From Cymodocea nodosa (Eukaryota > Streptophyta > Magnoliopsida > Alismatales > Cymodoceaceae): a DNA stretch of 64,000 nucleotides. The position numbers were made by a program, and so were the translations under genes. Under the pieces are notes generated by a model. That model did no database searches, was not told the DNA's origin, and saw only the letters and a list, made by a program, of their open reading frames with translations. The DNA lies in assembly GCA_036874045.1 (NCBI GenBank), contig CM072338.1, positions 18,684,501 to 18,748,500 of the forward strand. Reading direction: 5' to 3'. Of the stretch, positions 23,501-35,600 are shown in pieces. How positions within the stretch are numbered: position 1 is the stretch's first letter; every line of letters starts with the position of its first letter.

Positions 23501-26500
23501 GTAAATGGTAAAAACCAAAAGTTCTTAAAAGTTCAAACTGTAGCCAAAAATAAACAAAAGCCAAGATACATGAAGACTGAAGTGATCAAATAATTGAAAT
23601 AAACCCGCAAATAAATCAATAATATTAAAATTGAAATAAAACAAATAAAAACATAAAAGTGCAGCATAATATCTAAATGCATTATGATAACAGCAGATCC
23701 AGGTGGTTGGGTGTCTGCACCTCATTTTCCACCTGTCCTAGAACATTTTCATTAAGGCCTATCCATGTCATTAGGATTAGTTAGACAACTGCAATTAGGA
23801 CAAGGCATCAGCATTCAGTATTAGGTTACTAGCTGATTACAACATTTAGGTACATGATAACATCAAATACTTACAACTGTGTATTCAAGTCTACTGTAGG
23901 ATCAGAAGGAGCAGCATCAAATGCACTTTTCAAACTCTGAGCATCAAAATATCTGGGAAAAGAAAATTTAGACAATTTATGGAAAGATCTACAACAGAAA
24001 CAGTTTGTCATAATCCTACCATGTGGAGTCAAACAAATGAATCTTTTTATTTCAAATATTTCTACCTATGATCAAATCTTTGATTAAATTACATAAATCT
24101 AAGTCATATCTTACAATTCTTAACTAAATAGTTTTATATCTTTCTCTATTTCTTTTAGTTTCTTTTATATTAATTAATTTTTTTCTCCTCTAACTGATCC
24201 ATCCTTTGGCTTCTTAAGAATATGACCAAATCACCAAAGTTGATTTTAGTTTCTTATACACTAATTTATGGAAATATCTAAAACAAATAAAATAAAAAAT
24301 ATTAAACAAGTCACAATGACCGCCAAATACTCAACCTCTTTCGGAAAGATTGAGTGGATAGCACTGCTTGCATGGTGGATGCCAAATAACAGCTGAGAAT
24401 ACAAAGACAAGATTGTAAACACACAATAGTATCCTTAAAAACATTTAATTCATTGGAAAAACACTACTGCCAAATTGACAATCAATACCTGTTCCCAAGG
24501 TTGATAAGTCCAGTACATCCTGGTCCAACAAGTGATTCAACTTCCTGCCCACTTTCTTGTATTCGATTCCAATCAAAATTAGTATTCTGGTCCAGCTCCT
24601 TTTCAGCAGTAGTCATCTCGGTCTGACAATGTAAACATCAAGAGGGTTTTTAAGCAAACTGAAAAACTTCTGTGATATCGTTCAAAACAAAGCTTTTGTG
24701 AAATAAAATTAGTATCTTTTCAGTGAAAATTTATCTGACTTGAGGCATGGAGGGCCATAAAAAATAGGCTACAATGAGTTACGTGATCATTATGTAGAGA
24801 ATATGTGATGAAGCAGAAGATATGGTACATAAGAAATCTCAAAATAAGTAGCATACAAACATAAAAACATATAAAGGGATACAATCGACCAACCTCACTG
24901 GTTAGTGAATGGCATGGTTGCAAGCATCTACAACCCATACTTCATACATTAATATCTTTATGGTTGAAATATTGCCACATTGGAAGAGTGACTTAGGACT
25001 TGTCCACAAATATAACAAGAGATTTGCTCACTCAGTAATTGATTTTGAGTTAAATATCACATTTTGATATGGTATCAAAACCCAGGTTTCGAGATAGAGA
25101 AAGTCATCTTCTAAAACTAAGTCTTCACACATCCACTCAATCCAAAAATTAGAATCTGAGAAAAGGCTTCAAAATGTATAACAGACCTCTCCACTCATAA
25201 CAAATTAATTTTGAATGAGATGGTTCTTATTTCAACTTCTACAAATCAATATTTATAAAGTACTGAGGACACTGCTTAAATTATAGGCGTATCACATGCA
25301 TATTCAGTCCATTGAAGTGATCAACAATACACAAAAATCTATCTTTTTATGAGGAAAACTGACCTTTTGCATGGATGAAAAATCAATACCAAAAAAGGAA
25401 AGGTGTTGTGCTAAAAGTGGATCTTCAACACTATCATCCTCTGGATATGAGAAAACATCTGAAAAATCAAAATAAATATGCATTAAATAAAAATACTGGG
25501 AATTCACCACCAAGAAAAACTCAAAACCACATACAATCTATATAACATTGGCCTCAAACACAAATTCTCAAATTTCGTTTTGGATGGTAAAACTATAAAG
25601 ACATACTTGGGATTTAGTGACCCATCGATTGTACCATTTTTTAGTAGTTTATGTGCCTTGCCCTATCCCCTATTTAAGTTGATACATTTTTTGACGGGTT
25701 AAAAACCATAAATAAGTTGGTGCATTGTATTTACACTTTCCCATGGTTCCAAAATATGCTCTACAGAAACCCTCCTGGAATCACAATGAATCAACACTTG
25801 TCCCCAAAAAGATCATACCAAGGTCATGTGACCCCACCATGACATTGTTAGAGAAGCCACTAGAAGCTGATGGAAGCTCAAGTAGGTTATTAAAAGCCAC
25901 AAGCTCAGTCAGGCCATGAGAGCTACCAACTACTTGAGAAAAAATACGGTAATATAACCATGTGGCACTCTCCAGTCTTGCCGAGGATGCATTTTACAGT
26001 TTTGGGCACAGTACTTCAACTTCTCTAGCATGGATTTTTGAGTCCCATGAATAGATCTCTTGCATCTGTGGCATGGTTAAAACTTTCTTTCTGTGCTATT
26101 TTGTGCACCATCCTCTACTTGTATTACAATCACCCATATGCAGTTGTAGAACCATAGGATCACATCCAGTCTAAGTTATTCCAGTAACATGAGGCACATT
26201 CATTATATTGGTTGATATATTAATTTTTGCTCTCAATTTAACTTTTTTAAGGACTAAGGATTAAGAATTACTCATCTTATTGATGTTAAATTCCTTCTGC
26301 TTTTCTGCCCATGTACAATGATGACTAAACAGCTCTTGTGTCATTCCAGTAAAAGGATAGAATTCAGCTATAATTTCAATACATTGCTTTGAACTTTCAT
26401 ATCCTATTAACATGAAAGTAAAAGTGAAAGAAGCATTACCTGCTGCTTCCAAATCAGCAGTAATAGTTCCAAGCTTTACAGCAAGAGGATGCTTTGTTTC

Positions 26501-27805
26501 ATTGTAGTGCTCAATTGCGTGATTATTGCCTCCACTTCCATCCCAATTTTTCCTCCCACAAAGAATCATTCCATCTGTTAGATTGAGCCATAGGTTCTCA
26601 GTCATGTCACATTTACAGCATTTCCACCCAGAGTATGGAATAACCACACCATGGTTAATCTGTTTCAGATCCACAGCGTAAGCACTGATTCTCTTCTTGT
26701 CTGCAACCCAAGAAGCTACTTGTTCTTTCCTTTCAGCACCCTCAGCATTTAAAATGGCATTACCTGCCAACCTGACCTATGATTCCATGGAATGAATGAG
26801 CAAGACTTCAAATAAATGTAAACACGTACCAGGAAAGCATTAAGTACTTACCTTTTCTGGAAGCTCAACTGAAGGGAATGGAAGAGTTGCATAATCAGGT
26901 AAGATTACAATACTATAAGTTTCTTCATATTCAGATTCTTGGGTGTTGAAACCACCTTCTACGCCTGATGCATAAACAAATAGAGAGGAGAATGGGTTAT
27001 ACACATGAATGTCCATCAATATTTCAGGTGTAGGACGACCAAGGAAATAACATCAAGCAATATTTTCTGCATCTAGAGTAATTCATAGGCAAGTTAAGCT
27101 ATTAATTTATCAAGTAATAGGTCTTGTTCATATAATCTAACCCAAAAACATTCAGAACTTGTTTTCCAGGAGAACATAGGGAAATCAGCTAAGAGTTTGT
27201 CTGCAGTTACTTTAAGTCAGTTCTAAATTATAAATATAGATCATAGAAGTAATGAAATACTGGTGTTACCAGGAGAGATAACAATCAAGGTGGAATATAA
27301 TCATTTTTTAGAGATGAATAGCAAGCATATTAGTTTTCCAAGTGAAGTTTCAAATGATGAGTTGGTTTTGGACAAAAAGATTGCAGCGAAACGGAAATAA
27401 AAAAAAGTACGTCTATCACAATATGAAGGGCGAATACCTATGGCGAGAAGTGTGGGCTTCTTGAGGGGTCTGTCCTCTGGTAAAGGTTTGAGCTTCTGCT
27501 TTATATGAAAATAAACTGCATTACCTGTTTTCTCATAATTCCACCACACATATTCCTTCCCAAACGCAAGAAACGAGCACATATCAACGAACAACCCATC
27601 CTCAGACCTCTGAAAGAAAGGCCATAATTTTACACGAAAGAAAAAACAGACAAGATAAAGAAGTGTCCTCTGGAATATAAATGAACAAGATACATACAGG
27701 ACTTTCAAAGGAGATGCAGCACTCCTGCTTGTAGATACGATTGGTTGGCTCAGGAATTCTAACTCGCGAGATATTCATCCGCAGAAGTTCCATTGCTGAT
27801 GCCAT
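17599..27805 (-). CDS. UBP14: Ubiquitin carboxyl-terminal hydrolase 14 (isopeptidase T / USP5 family), complete, 20 exons
   Basis: Disassembles unanchored polyubiquitin chains. Exons, 3' to 5': 17599-17777, 17899-18028, 18133-18257, 18566-18748, 18824-18913, 19030-19118, 19509-19631, 19704-19761, 19840-20038, 21722-21802, 23055-23096, 23189-23243, 23875-23952, 24336-24392, 24489-24622, 25364-25458, 26440-26776, 26852-26964, 27438-27609, 27698-27805. All introns are GT-AG, phases agree throughout, and the total is 2448 nt, giving 815 residues (Arabidopsis about 797). The ZnF-UBP domain (about 180-235) has ligands C184, C187, C204 and H217. The catalytic Cys is C321 (NLGNSCY), spanning the 24489/24392 exon junction; His is H775 (CGHYVAH) and Asp D791 (FNDTKV). 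Two UBA domains lie at about 630-671 and 686-727. The start may be ATG 27805 (MASAMELL) or ATG 27793 (MELLRMN, the family's usual N-terminus). Confidence 0.96.
20164..20495. mobile_element. MITE-like insertion in a UBP14 intron
   Basis: About 330 bp inside the 1.7-kb intron 20039-21721. The left end GGGCTTCATTTGGTTCAGAT and the reverse complement of the right end GCCTTTGTTTGGGTCTAGAT form imperfect terminal inverted repeats of about 23 bp. The interior is AT-rich and non-coding. Size and end sequence (a G-rich start and TTTGGTT) resemble Tourist/PIF-Harbinger MITEs. A clear target-site duplication is not visible. Confidence 0.55.
24025..24190 (+). repeat. Dispersed AT-rich repeat, copy B (in a UBP14 intron)
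   Basis: It matches copy A at 16240-16400 over roughly 130 bp (TGAATCTTTTTATTTCAAAT, then GATCAAATCTTTGATTAAAT) in the same orientation. It sits in the intron between 23953 and 24335, next to the short exon carrying the catalytic Cys. Confidence 0.6.
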
Positions 27806-28420
27806 TAAGTAAGGAAAGAAGGATTTCGATATTCAACTTCAGTTGGAAGGGAAACAGAAAACGGTATCTACGTCAGAAACCGAAAGATTCAGTAATACAT
27901 CTTACATGTGTGAAAGCAACGAACCACTGAACCAATAACACCGGGAAAATTCAGAAGAATTCAACGCATGCACGCAATACGAACTATCGTAGCACTTAAA
28001 AATACCAGAAATCCCAACCATAAAGGAGGTGAATTTTATTGAAAGGTTGAAAAATAAAATTTTAAGTCTGGGCAAAGAACTCCGTCGTTCTGCTACAAGG
28101 ATTAGGGATCAGTAAAACAAATACACCTAAAAATATCAGTTCTTCCGAAAGCAAACTGGTGCCACGTGAGAGTTCGAGGATGAGAACAAGAAACTATGAT
28201 CGCATTATCACTGGAGAAGCAGGAAAAGAACACGCACAGGCGATCGACGTAGTCCGGCGGAGGAGTGGCGGGCTCGGTCCGTGTGGAGAGGAAGAGTAGA
28301 AAAGAGGCGGCGACGAGGAATGTGGAGGAAGCGTGAGAGGAGGGAAGTAGACGATTCGCCTGAACCATTTATACAGACATCGGAAAGGCTATTGGGCCGG
28401 GCTTGGGCTTTCAGTTTAGA
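27806..28420 (-). promoter_or_regulatory. UBP14 5' leader and promoter
   Basis: Upstream of the UBP14 start on the minus strand. A GC-richer block at 28230-28370 (with CCGCCGGACTACGTCGATCG) probably belongs to the 5' UTR or an untranslated first exon. The 88-codon frame at 28102-28368 overlaps it and looks like chance. TGGGCC (site II) occurs at 28393-28398 and TTGGGCTT just beyond it, both typical of housekeeping and proliferation-linked plant promoters. Confidence 0.45.
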
Positions 28421-28689
28421 GCCCGATTGATATAAATAGTAATAATTTAAAAAAGAGTTTTCGTATTCCGTAATCGGTTTTCAACATAAACGGATAAATT
28501 ACATTTGGGAGAGACGTTCGAATTAATGTTGAGCGTAATCCTTGTATAATATAATTAAATTGTATTACACGGTTAAATTATAATTTTTTAATCAAATATA
28601 AATTTCACTAGAAAATTATATAAATAAATAATTTTAACATTTAAGTCCACGTTCCCAAGGAGAATAAGAAATGCACGTATAATAAATTA

Positions 28690-28830
28690 AAAAAAGTAAA
28701 GATAAGCCTAAAATTATCTGATTGAGAATTGTAAAAAAAAAAAAATTAAATTTATATAATTTAACTAAAGATTTAACAATACATAAAAATGCTTAAAAGA
28801 AAAAGAATTCACGTAGACAATTCCACATAT
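28690..28830 (-). repeat. Dispersed AT-rich repeat, copy C (inverted)
   Basis: The reverse complement reads TTAAATCTTTAGTTAAATTA then TATAAATTTAA, matching copies A and B. It carries an internal run of 13 A. Confidence 0.5.
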
Positions 28831-29996
28831 ATGGTGAGTCAGGTTATTGTTACCGTAAATTCTAAACTTTATTTGTTATGATCAAATTTAAAAGTTAATA
28901 TTCAAATATTGTAATCTAATAAATGATTAAGGTAATCATTTTTGTTTACACATCATCTATTAACCTGTCTTTCGCTATCCCATCGTCTAAGTTAAGCTAC
29001 GGGTTACTCATTAGTCGTTTAACAGTTTCATGATTTTACAATATATTTATAAAGATATTATAAAAAACCTTCGACTTCGTGATCTAACACAAACTTCATG
29101 AATATCATTTAACATCTTGAATAAATCATACCATATCTGGCTTTAAATACTTTACCGCCAAAATATTCATCACTCGACCGGTGTCTTTGTTTGCCATCGA
29201 TTAGAAAATGTACGAATCAACAGTGTCTGTATTGACATCGTGATCCAATTTAATAATATGTAAATAAATGATTCGTAAAATGGCTTACCGTTGATACATA
29301 TATAGCCGTTTAAGGTGCGCCGAATGGGCCAGGCCGATTCCATACCCACATTTCCTTGTATACCATATGTGATGGGCCGAAGCGGCCCAAGCCCAATATC
29401 CTCTCCCTCTTTAATTTCAACTAAAGATTTTACAAGCCTTGTGGCGATAAATGGACTGTCAATCGACTCTGTGATGTCGTTATGCGATGCATAGACGTAC
29501 GTATGGATAACGGTGGGCGCCGATGGCATGGCGAGCCTGATCGGTAGTAATTCCGACGTACGACAGGGTCAAGCCTGATTAATGGCATAGATAACGGTGC
29601 CATCATTATTGCACTGGACGGGCGAGTTGATCACGGCAAGCCCGGCTTCCTCCATTTCATCTCTTCCAGGAGCCGGAAGTGGTAAAGATTTAAATACCGG
29701 TAAAGAAATGAAAATACGACTCGAGTAGTGGGATTAATTATTCTCGTATTCGTTGGATTCAAAATAAAAGTCGGTCCGCGGAGGCATGCACGCAAGGAGA
29801 GAAACACGGGAAGGAGCCGGCCCGATTAATTAATAAGAGAGATAGAGAAGAAAAGATAAAAAAGGTACATCTGCGACTACATGATGGCAGCCAGGAAGTC
29901 CCCGTTAAATTGGTGTTTGAAATGCAGCAGCGCCTAGCTATGGAACATCAGAAATCTTAGGTTTTTATTTTGAGTATAAATCATAGAAAAGGTTAA

Positions 29997-30025
29997 ACAT
30001 ACATACATACATACATACATACATA
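29997..30025. repeat. (ACAT)n microsatellite
   Basis: Seven tetranucleotide units without interruption. Confidence 0.9.
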
Positions 30026-31759
30026 ATATTTGAGGAAAGACGATACAAATTTCAAACGGATGGGTAGGAATTGATTAGCGGAAGATAAAAGAAATGGAAG
30101 CGTAAGTGGATGATGGGATTTGAAAGTGAATTTTATCGATGCAGGAGGCGTAGAACAGGACCACGTGTGGGTGCCATTGGCATCGGGAGCAGCCGCTGCA
30201 GGGAGACCAATTGCAATCCCATGCAATTGTCGTTGCCCATCAGCTTGCGCCTTCTTTCTACCTTGACGTAGACGTGCATTCACAGGTGGCTCCACGCACC
30301 AGTGCTCTGACAACGTCCTGCATGCCCTCATTAAACCTAAACCCCCCTCCCCCATCCCGGCTCTCTGCCTTTAACCTCGGGTCTTTTACTAAAACAATCG
30401 AAGTTACCCACGCACCTGGATTTCACTTGCACCGTATCGTATCCCCGGGCAAGAATCAACCTGCAGTTCCCTCCCACATGGGAACGGTGGTAGGTATACC
30501 GGTTAAGATAGTGTGGTCGTCACTTCAACATCAGCCGCCCCATCTGGTACTTGCAGGCGGCCAAGCACCCGCCCACATCAGAGCAAAGACCATCGTTTTC
30601 CCAATTCCAAATCCGGGACTTCGTCTGTCCACAGCTGCCATCTATTACCAGGCCAGCCTAAGCACCCGAGTCCGCCATACATATGTGGGTGTCCACAATT
30701 TAAGCAGCAGCACCCATCGATCGTCACATGCGGCAAACCCACCCATATGCACACAAGGAGAGTGAGCGTGAGAGAGACACAGGACCATCGTGCGTGACGA
30801 TTGAGGTCCGGTCCACTGCCCGGCAGGGATGGCGTGGCCGGTGGCACATACCGACATACGTGAGCTCGGGCGACGTTCCTACGCACGTAAGCGCGCTCCC
30901 AAGTGGGATAGAGCAGGCGCGGGTACCGCACAACAAACGTCATCCAAGTAAAGTGGTTACTAGACTTAGTCACGGTCACGTCGAACGTCATCTCCTGCGA
31001 CAGTGGGATCCCCTGTCCGCGGTGCCAGATCCTTCGACGGTCCGATTACTTTTTTTCCCGGTGTCGCCATTGTACACCGTCGTAGGCTCCAGGGGCCACG
31101 CCACCACGTCCCATCACGTGGCGATGGTCAAGCCAATATGGCATCATGGCCCTCGATCACAGGAGACATCTGGCGCTTCCGGTCCACGTCAACAGCGTGT
31201 CTCAGCTCCTGTCTCAGCCGGAACACAACGGCGCCGTGTCTACTGCGTTCGTCAGGAGCCTAAGGGAGAGGGCAGGCACGCGTCCGACCCAGGGCTGCTC
31301 AAGTGGCTCGGCCGGGCCGGGCTGCGTCTTCTGCCGGTCGCTGTCTCTTTTTAAAGACAAAACTACCACTATACGTGTCTGGCTAGGACGTCCATCTTAG
31401 GGACAACGTACAGGAAAAAAGACTCAGCGGTTGGGAACCGGGAATAGCGCAAACGGGGCGGGAACTGGGAAAGGCGGTTGCCGTTCCACTGCGACAAAAG
31501 CGAGACAATGGCATGTTTTGGGTTACGGCATGGGAAGAGGTCTGGTAAAACGTGTGAAACAAAAACGTCGACGCTAAAGAAGGGGTTGGGGCGGACGGAT
31601 ATATAAATGTCGGTAGGGAGGAGTTTGCTGGATCGCGTGGTGTCCATGACATGTGGCAAGTGGGAAGGGGGGATTAATGGGTGTGGGCCTCGCCTGCGCA
31701 ACACCACCCTGTGGGCCCCCCATCTAGCTTGCAGGAGACAAGCGGGCCACGCTCACTCT

Positions 31760-31819
31760 CTCTCTCTCTCTCCATATATAGTCCTCGTCCCGAACTTGCC
31801 ATTTTCACACCACTATCTC

Positions 31820-31876
<57 letters not shown>

Positions 31877-32093
31877 CCCATCCCCCCACCCCCCCCCCCC
31901 CCCCCCCCCTCCCCCCTCCACCACCCCCGGGGCCCTTCATCACCTCCCCCCCCCCCCCTTCTGTCTTATAAAGCTAGCTCCCCCTTCATCTTTGTCACTC
32001 TGTACTTGTTTTTCTTCTTCGGCTGGCCCTTGCATTTCCACCGTAAAGAAAAGGCAGAAAAGCGCGGCATCCGCAACAGCGGCAACTACAGAC
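31760..32093 (+). promoter_or_regulatory. Core promoter / 5' leader of the PRE-like gene with CT and poly-C tracts
   Basis: A TATA-like CCATATATAG lies at 31772-31781 and a second one, CTTATAAAG, at 31965-31973. Between them lie (CT)26 at 31822-31874 and C-rich runs to 31958 (including 21 C at 31889-31909). The second TATA, about 120 bp before the ATG, would place transcription start near 32000. The CT tract is a strong example of the pyrimidine patches of plant core promoters. Confidence 0.5.
31822..31958. repeat. (CT)n / (C)n compound tract
   Basis: (CT)26 is followed by mixed C runs up to 21 bases long. It produces spurious SLSLSL and PPPPP open frames. Confidence 0.95.
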
Positions 32094-32689
32094 ATGTCTG
32101 GAAGAAGGTCAGGTGGAACGGGCATCTCCGAAGCCGAGACCAACGAGCTCATCTACAAATTGCAGTCGCTTCTGCCCGAGACGCGCCGCAGGAGCATGAC
32201 TAGAGTACGTCTAATGTTGCTCTCTCTTTTCCTTTTGAAACCACACGCACACACTTGTGAGAAAGAACGAGCTAGGCGATTGATTGATTGATTATAAATA
32301 ACGCCACCCACTACTCTGACAAGACCCAAGAGATTTCTAGTATATACATGTGAATGTACCGAGACATGGCAATAAATTTGTCCCCGGCAAAAATGGGTCC
32401 GCTCCAGCAAAAACAGAAAACTATGCATATGCACGAACCGCACAAAACCCACAAGCTGCACGGAACGGAACATGTACATCATGTAAACTGGGCCGTGGGG
32501 AGTAGAGTACTAAACGAGCATCCTAATGTGATGCAGGTGTCGACAACAAAGCTACTCAAGGAGACTTGCAACTACATCAAGAGCCTGCATAGGGAAGTGG
32601 ACGACCTCAGCGACAGGCTCTCACACCTGATGGAGTCCGTGGACGCCAACAGCGCGCAGGCAGAGATCATCAGAAGCCTGATCCGTTAG
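32094..32689 (+). CDS. PRE/ILI-type atypical (non-DNA-binding) bHLH protein, two exons
   Basis: Small HLH proteins of the PRE (PACLOBUTRAZOL RESISTANCE) / rice ILI group lack a basic DNA-binding region and sequester inhibitory HLH partners, promoting cell elongation downstream of brassinosteroid and gibberellin. Exon 1 is 32094-32204, the intron 32205-32536 (GT-AG, phase 0), and exon 2 32537-32689. The product is 87 residues, usual for the family. Helix 1 is about residues 13-29 ([17 protein letters not shown]) and helix 2 about 39-70 ([20 protein letters not shown], then [10 protein letters not shown]). The C-terminus [11 protein letters not shown] matches the family ending. The start [10 protein letters not shown] fits the MSSRRS-type N-terminus of relatives. 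The longer upstream frame from 31992 is 5' UTR. Nuclear/cytoplasmic action is inferred from family. Confidence 0.93.
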
Positions 32690-35600
32690 CTGTAATTGCA
32701 GCAGTGGAGTTAGTTGATAGTCATTACTAGCTGTTGCTTGGATACCTTCTTATATATATATATATATATATGGCAGTAAATATATTAGGTGAGTAGAAGG
32801 CTCCAAACATATTTAGTTTACTCCCAGTGTGTCTCCCAGTGTTCCTCCGCTGTCTCGCTAGCGAGGCGGTGGTGGTGGGAGCTCTTCCCTCCCAACACCA
32901 AATCCCATGTAGAGTAATCATATGTACGTTGTTATCTTGTTTTAGGATTATCTCAGTGGGTATTAATAAATAAGACTATCGTTATCAAAACCATTTTCTT
33001 CTTGTTAGTCACTTTATATAATGTTAATGCGTCTGCTCAAGTAAGTTGCCAACTACTCTGCCCATTAGCTTTTTAGTAATATATTAAGGGCACTGTTTTT
33101 ATTATGTAAAAATCATCCTCATCAATCATCAACGGGTGAAAGAGAAGGTTAATTTTGTATCGAAATCTAGGCAAAAACAATTAACAGCATCCAAAAGCTC
33201 GCCATTTTCATAAGAAGGCAACAGCATCATCATTAAATATATATATTAAAAGAAAAACAATAGCATCATTATCAACGACAAGATAAACAACATCATTATC
33301 AACAAAAAAAAAGGGAGGGGGGTGCTAGATGATTTGCTACGTGTGATCAATCATATGATGATGAAGATGATGCAGAGAAAGGGAGTGGGAGGTTGTGGGC
33401 AATCAACAAATGCTGTGGTCCCCTGGGATCCAAACGGCCAGAGAAGTTAAAAAGATGGCAGTTAGAGATAAGCAGAGGACGGGCACTGACCAATAGAAAC
33501 AAAAATCAGCGACGCAAGTTGCGGGCAGGAAAGGCATACGTCGTTGCCGTGCAGTAACACTCCCATGAATGGGCGAACGAACGTGCCTTTATTGGTGGTG
33601 ACTGTGCTGCTCCTTTGTCTACCGTTCCTCCTTCCTTAGGAATCACAAATCAAAACCAACAGTGGGATATTGTCCTCCCCTCTGTTACATCTTGCAAAAA
33701 TTCCTTTTCTTTTTCCCGTGACATGGTTTTATTGAATTCATAAAAGGTGAAAAGATGACAGTGTAATTCATCTTTTGTATGGGCCATTCTCAGGAAAGTA
33801 ATTTCGTATTCAAATTCAATAGAAGAAGCACTAGAGTCATCGAAAAGGAAGATGGGGGGAAAACAAGCAGGTGCACTTTTTTTTTCTTTTTCTTTTTTAT
33901 ACAATGATGGTATTCTTATAGAATTGGAATTTCGAAGAACACAAATCGGTTAAAAAAGGCGGGTGTACATTGTGTGACGGAAAAGAGTGAACAAAAAGCA
34001 GAAGGGACCATACTTGTCCCCGAGCGAACAAGGAACAGGTGCAGAGGGGCCGGAGAGCAGTGAAAGAGCGGTAGAAGTTGGAAGTTACCTAACCAGTACT
34101 GGTGACTGGCCCATGAATTTCTGCAGTAAATTTCGAAAACCTAACCAATCGCTCGTTAGAATCATTAAAGCAAGGCGAAGGGACCAGGAATCCGAGTGCT
34201 GCCGTTCCGTTCCGTTCCGTTCCGTTCCGTTCGGAGTCGACGAGGATGAAGTCTAAGAATGCTCCAGATGTCTGAAAGATCGATGATACTTCAAGATTTG
34301 GAGAAATTTACAGAAACAGAAACCCTAGGGAAGAGGGAAGGAGAACAGACCATGTTGATGAAATCTAGGTATCCTTGTCGCCCGAGGGAGAGGGGGATGA
34401 GCAGGAGCGGGTACGGGGAACTTCGGGCGACTGGGCGAGGCATGCATGTACGGCATTTATAGAAAAGCGTGTGGACACGTGGCAACATGACAGACGTTGT
34501 TGTGCTCGTGATCTCACGGTGGATGATGGGCCATTGCTTCCCGACCGGAGCTTCAAGGGCGTTCACGATTTTTCGGTGTTTTAACTTTTCATTTAAACAC
34601 AAAATTCCCTCCATTAAATGGAAGACCGATTTGGCGTCGAATTTTCGGTGCTTTCGGTGAATTATTGTAAGTTCCATGGCAGCAAGGATGTGATGAATAA
34701 TTGCAGAATAGTGGATCGTAATGGCACTGCCTGTGCTATGGCCAACTAGCACGGATGTAATTTATTTAAACCTTAGTTTACTAAAAGAATGCAACCATAA
34801 AACCGATTGGTATTCGTTGACCGGATAGAAGACCAAAACTTCGGGACACATTTTCTGACATTAATGGTAGCAAACAATGAAGGTGAGAAGACCAAAACTG
34901 CATACCGCTTAAAATATGTTCTAACTTCGAACCCATCCATTCCATTCCATTCCATTCTATTCGAACCGAATCGTTCAAAACTAGTTCAGCTTGATTCAGT
35001 TAGTTACTTACTAAAACAAATGACTGTTAAGTACATGCCATTAGAAGCATCCATTCAGTCGTTATTATAGAGGTTGATAGACCACTACGCCAAATACTTT
35101 CGTACATAGACATTCCACCTTTAATGGATCAACATATCATTCTAACAGATGCTTGAGCGAAATCTATTTAGGCAGCCACCATCAACAAGCACACAAGATC
35201 ACAGGCTTGGCTGGAGGCATATTGAAGTTTCGTATCAAGATGAGAATTCGATTTTATGTCAAGTTTCATATTAGCTAGTGTACATGCTTTTGTGGGCTTA
35301 GTCCTACACACATAAATTAGCTAATGCCCCATTTGATCAGTTTAAGAAAGCATTGACCACTCCCAATCGGTATGATGCCACCCACCTTATTCGTTCATAA
35401 GATATGTTTTGTTTGCTTTAATTTCCAATGCCGCCGAGAATAATTATATTCGTGAAGATTCAAGTTAGAACTTAGAAAATCGCATCTCATTTCCAAAATT
35501 TTATACTTAGCCAATTCTTTCCAACATCATGGCACGTGAATGTTATTTGTGATGTATTTTATACTATCTTGTAAATTAGACATATAGTAGCTTTATCTTA

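Larger units (their letters stand above)
28421..32093. other. Intergenic between UBP14 and the PRE-like gene
   Basis: It begins AT-rich and contains repeat copy C (28690-28830). A cluster of TGGGCC/GGCCCA motifs lies at 29327-29396. The (ACAT)n microsatellite is at 29997-30025. From about 30150 to 31700 the DNA is GC-rich, with many overlapping open frames on both strands (for example 30211-30765, 30728-31354, 30578-30991 reverse); none has a recognisable domain. The region ends in the CT/C tract that leads into the PRE-like gene. Confidence 0.45.

Noticed and set aside
28102..28368. 88-codon minus-strand frame with a hydrophobic start
   Set aside because: It lies in the probable UBP14 leader, shows no conserved motif, and its signal-peptide look comes from CT-rich sequence.
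30211..31400. Several long frames on both strands
   Set aside because: They overlap one another in competing frames in GC-rich DNA, and I recognise no domain in any of them.
31607..32203. 198-codon plus-strand frame with Leu-Ser and Pro runs
   Set aside because: It translates the CT/C tract upstream of the PRE-like gene and overlaps its true first exon in another frame.
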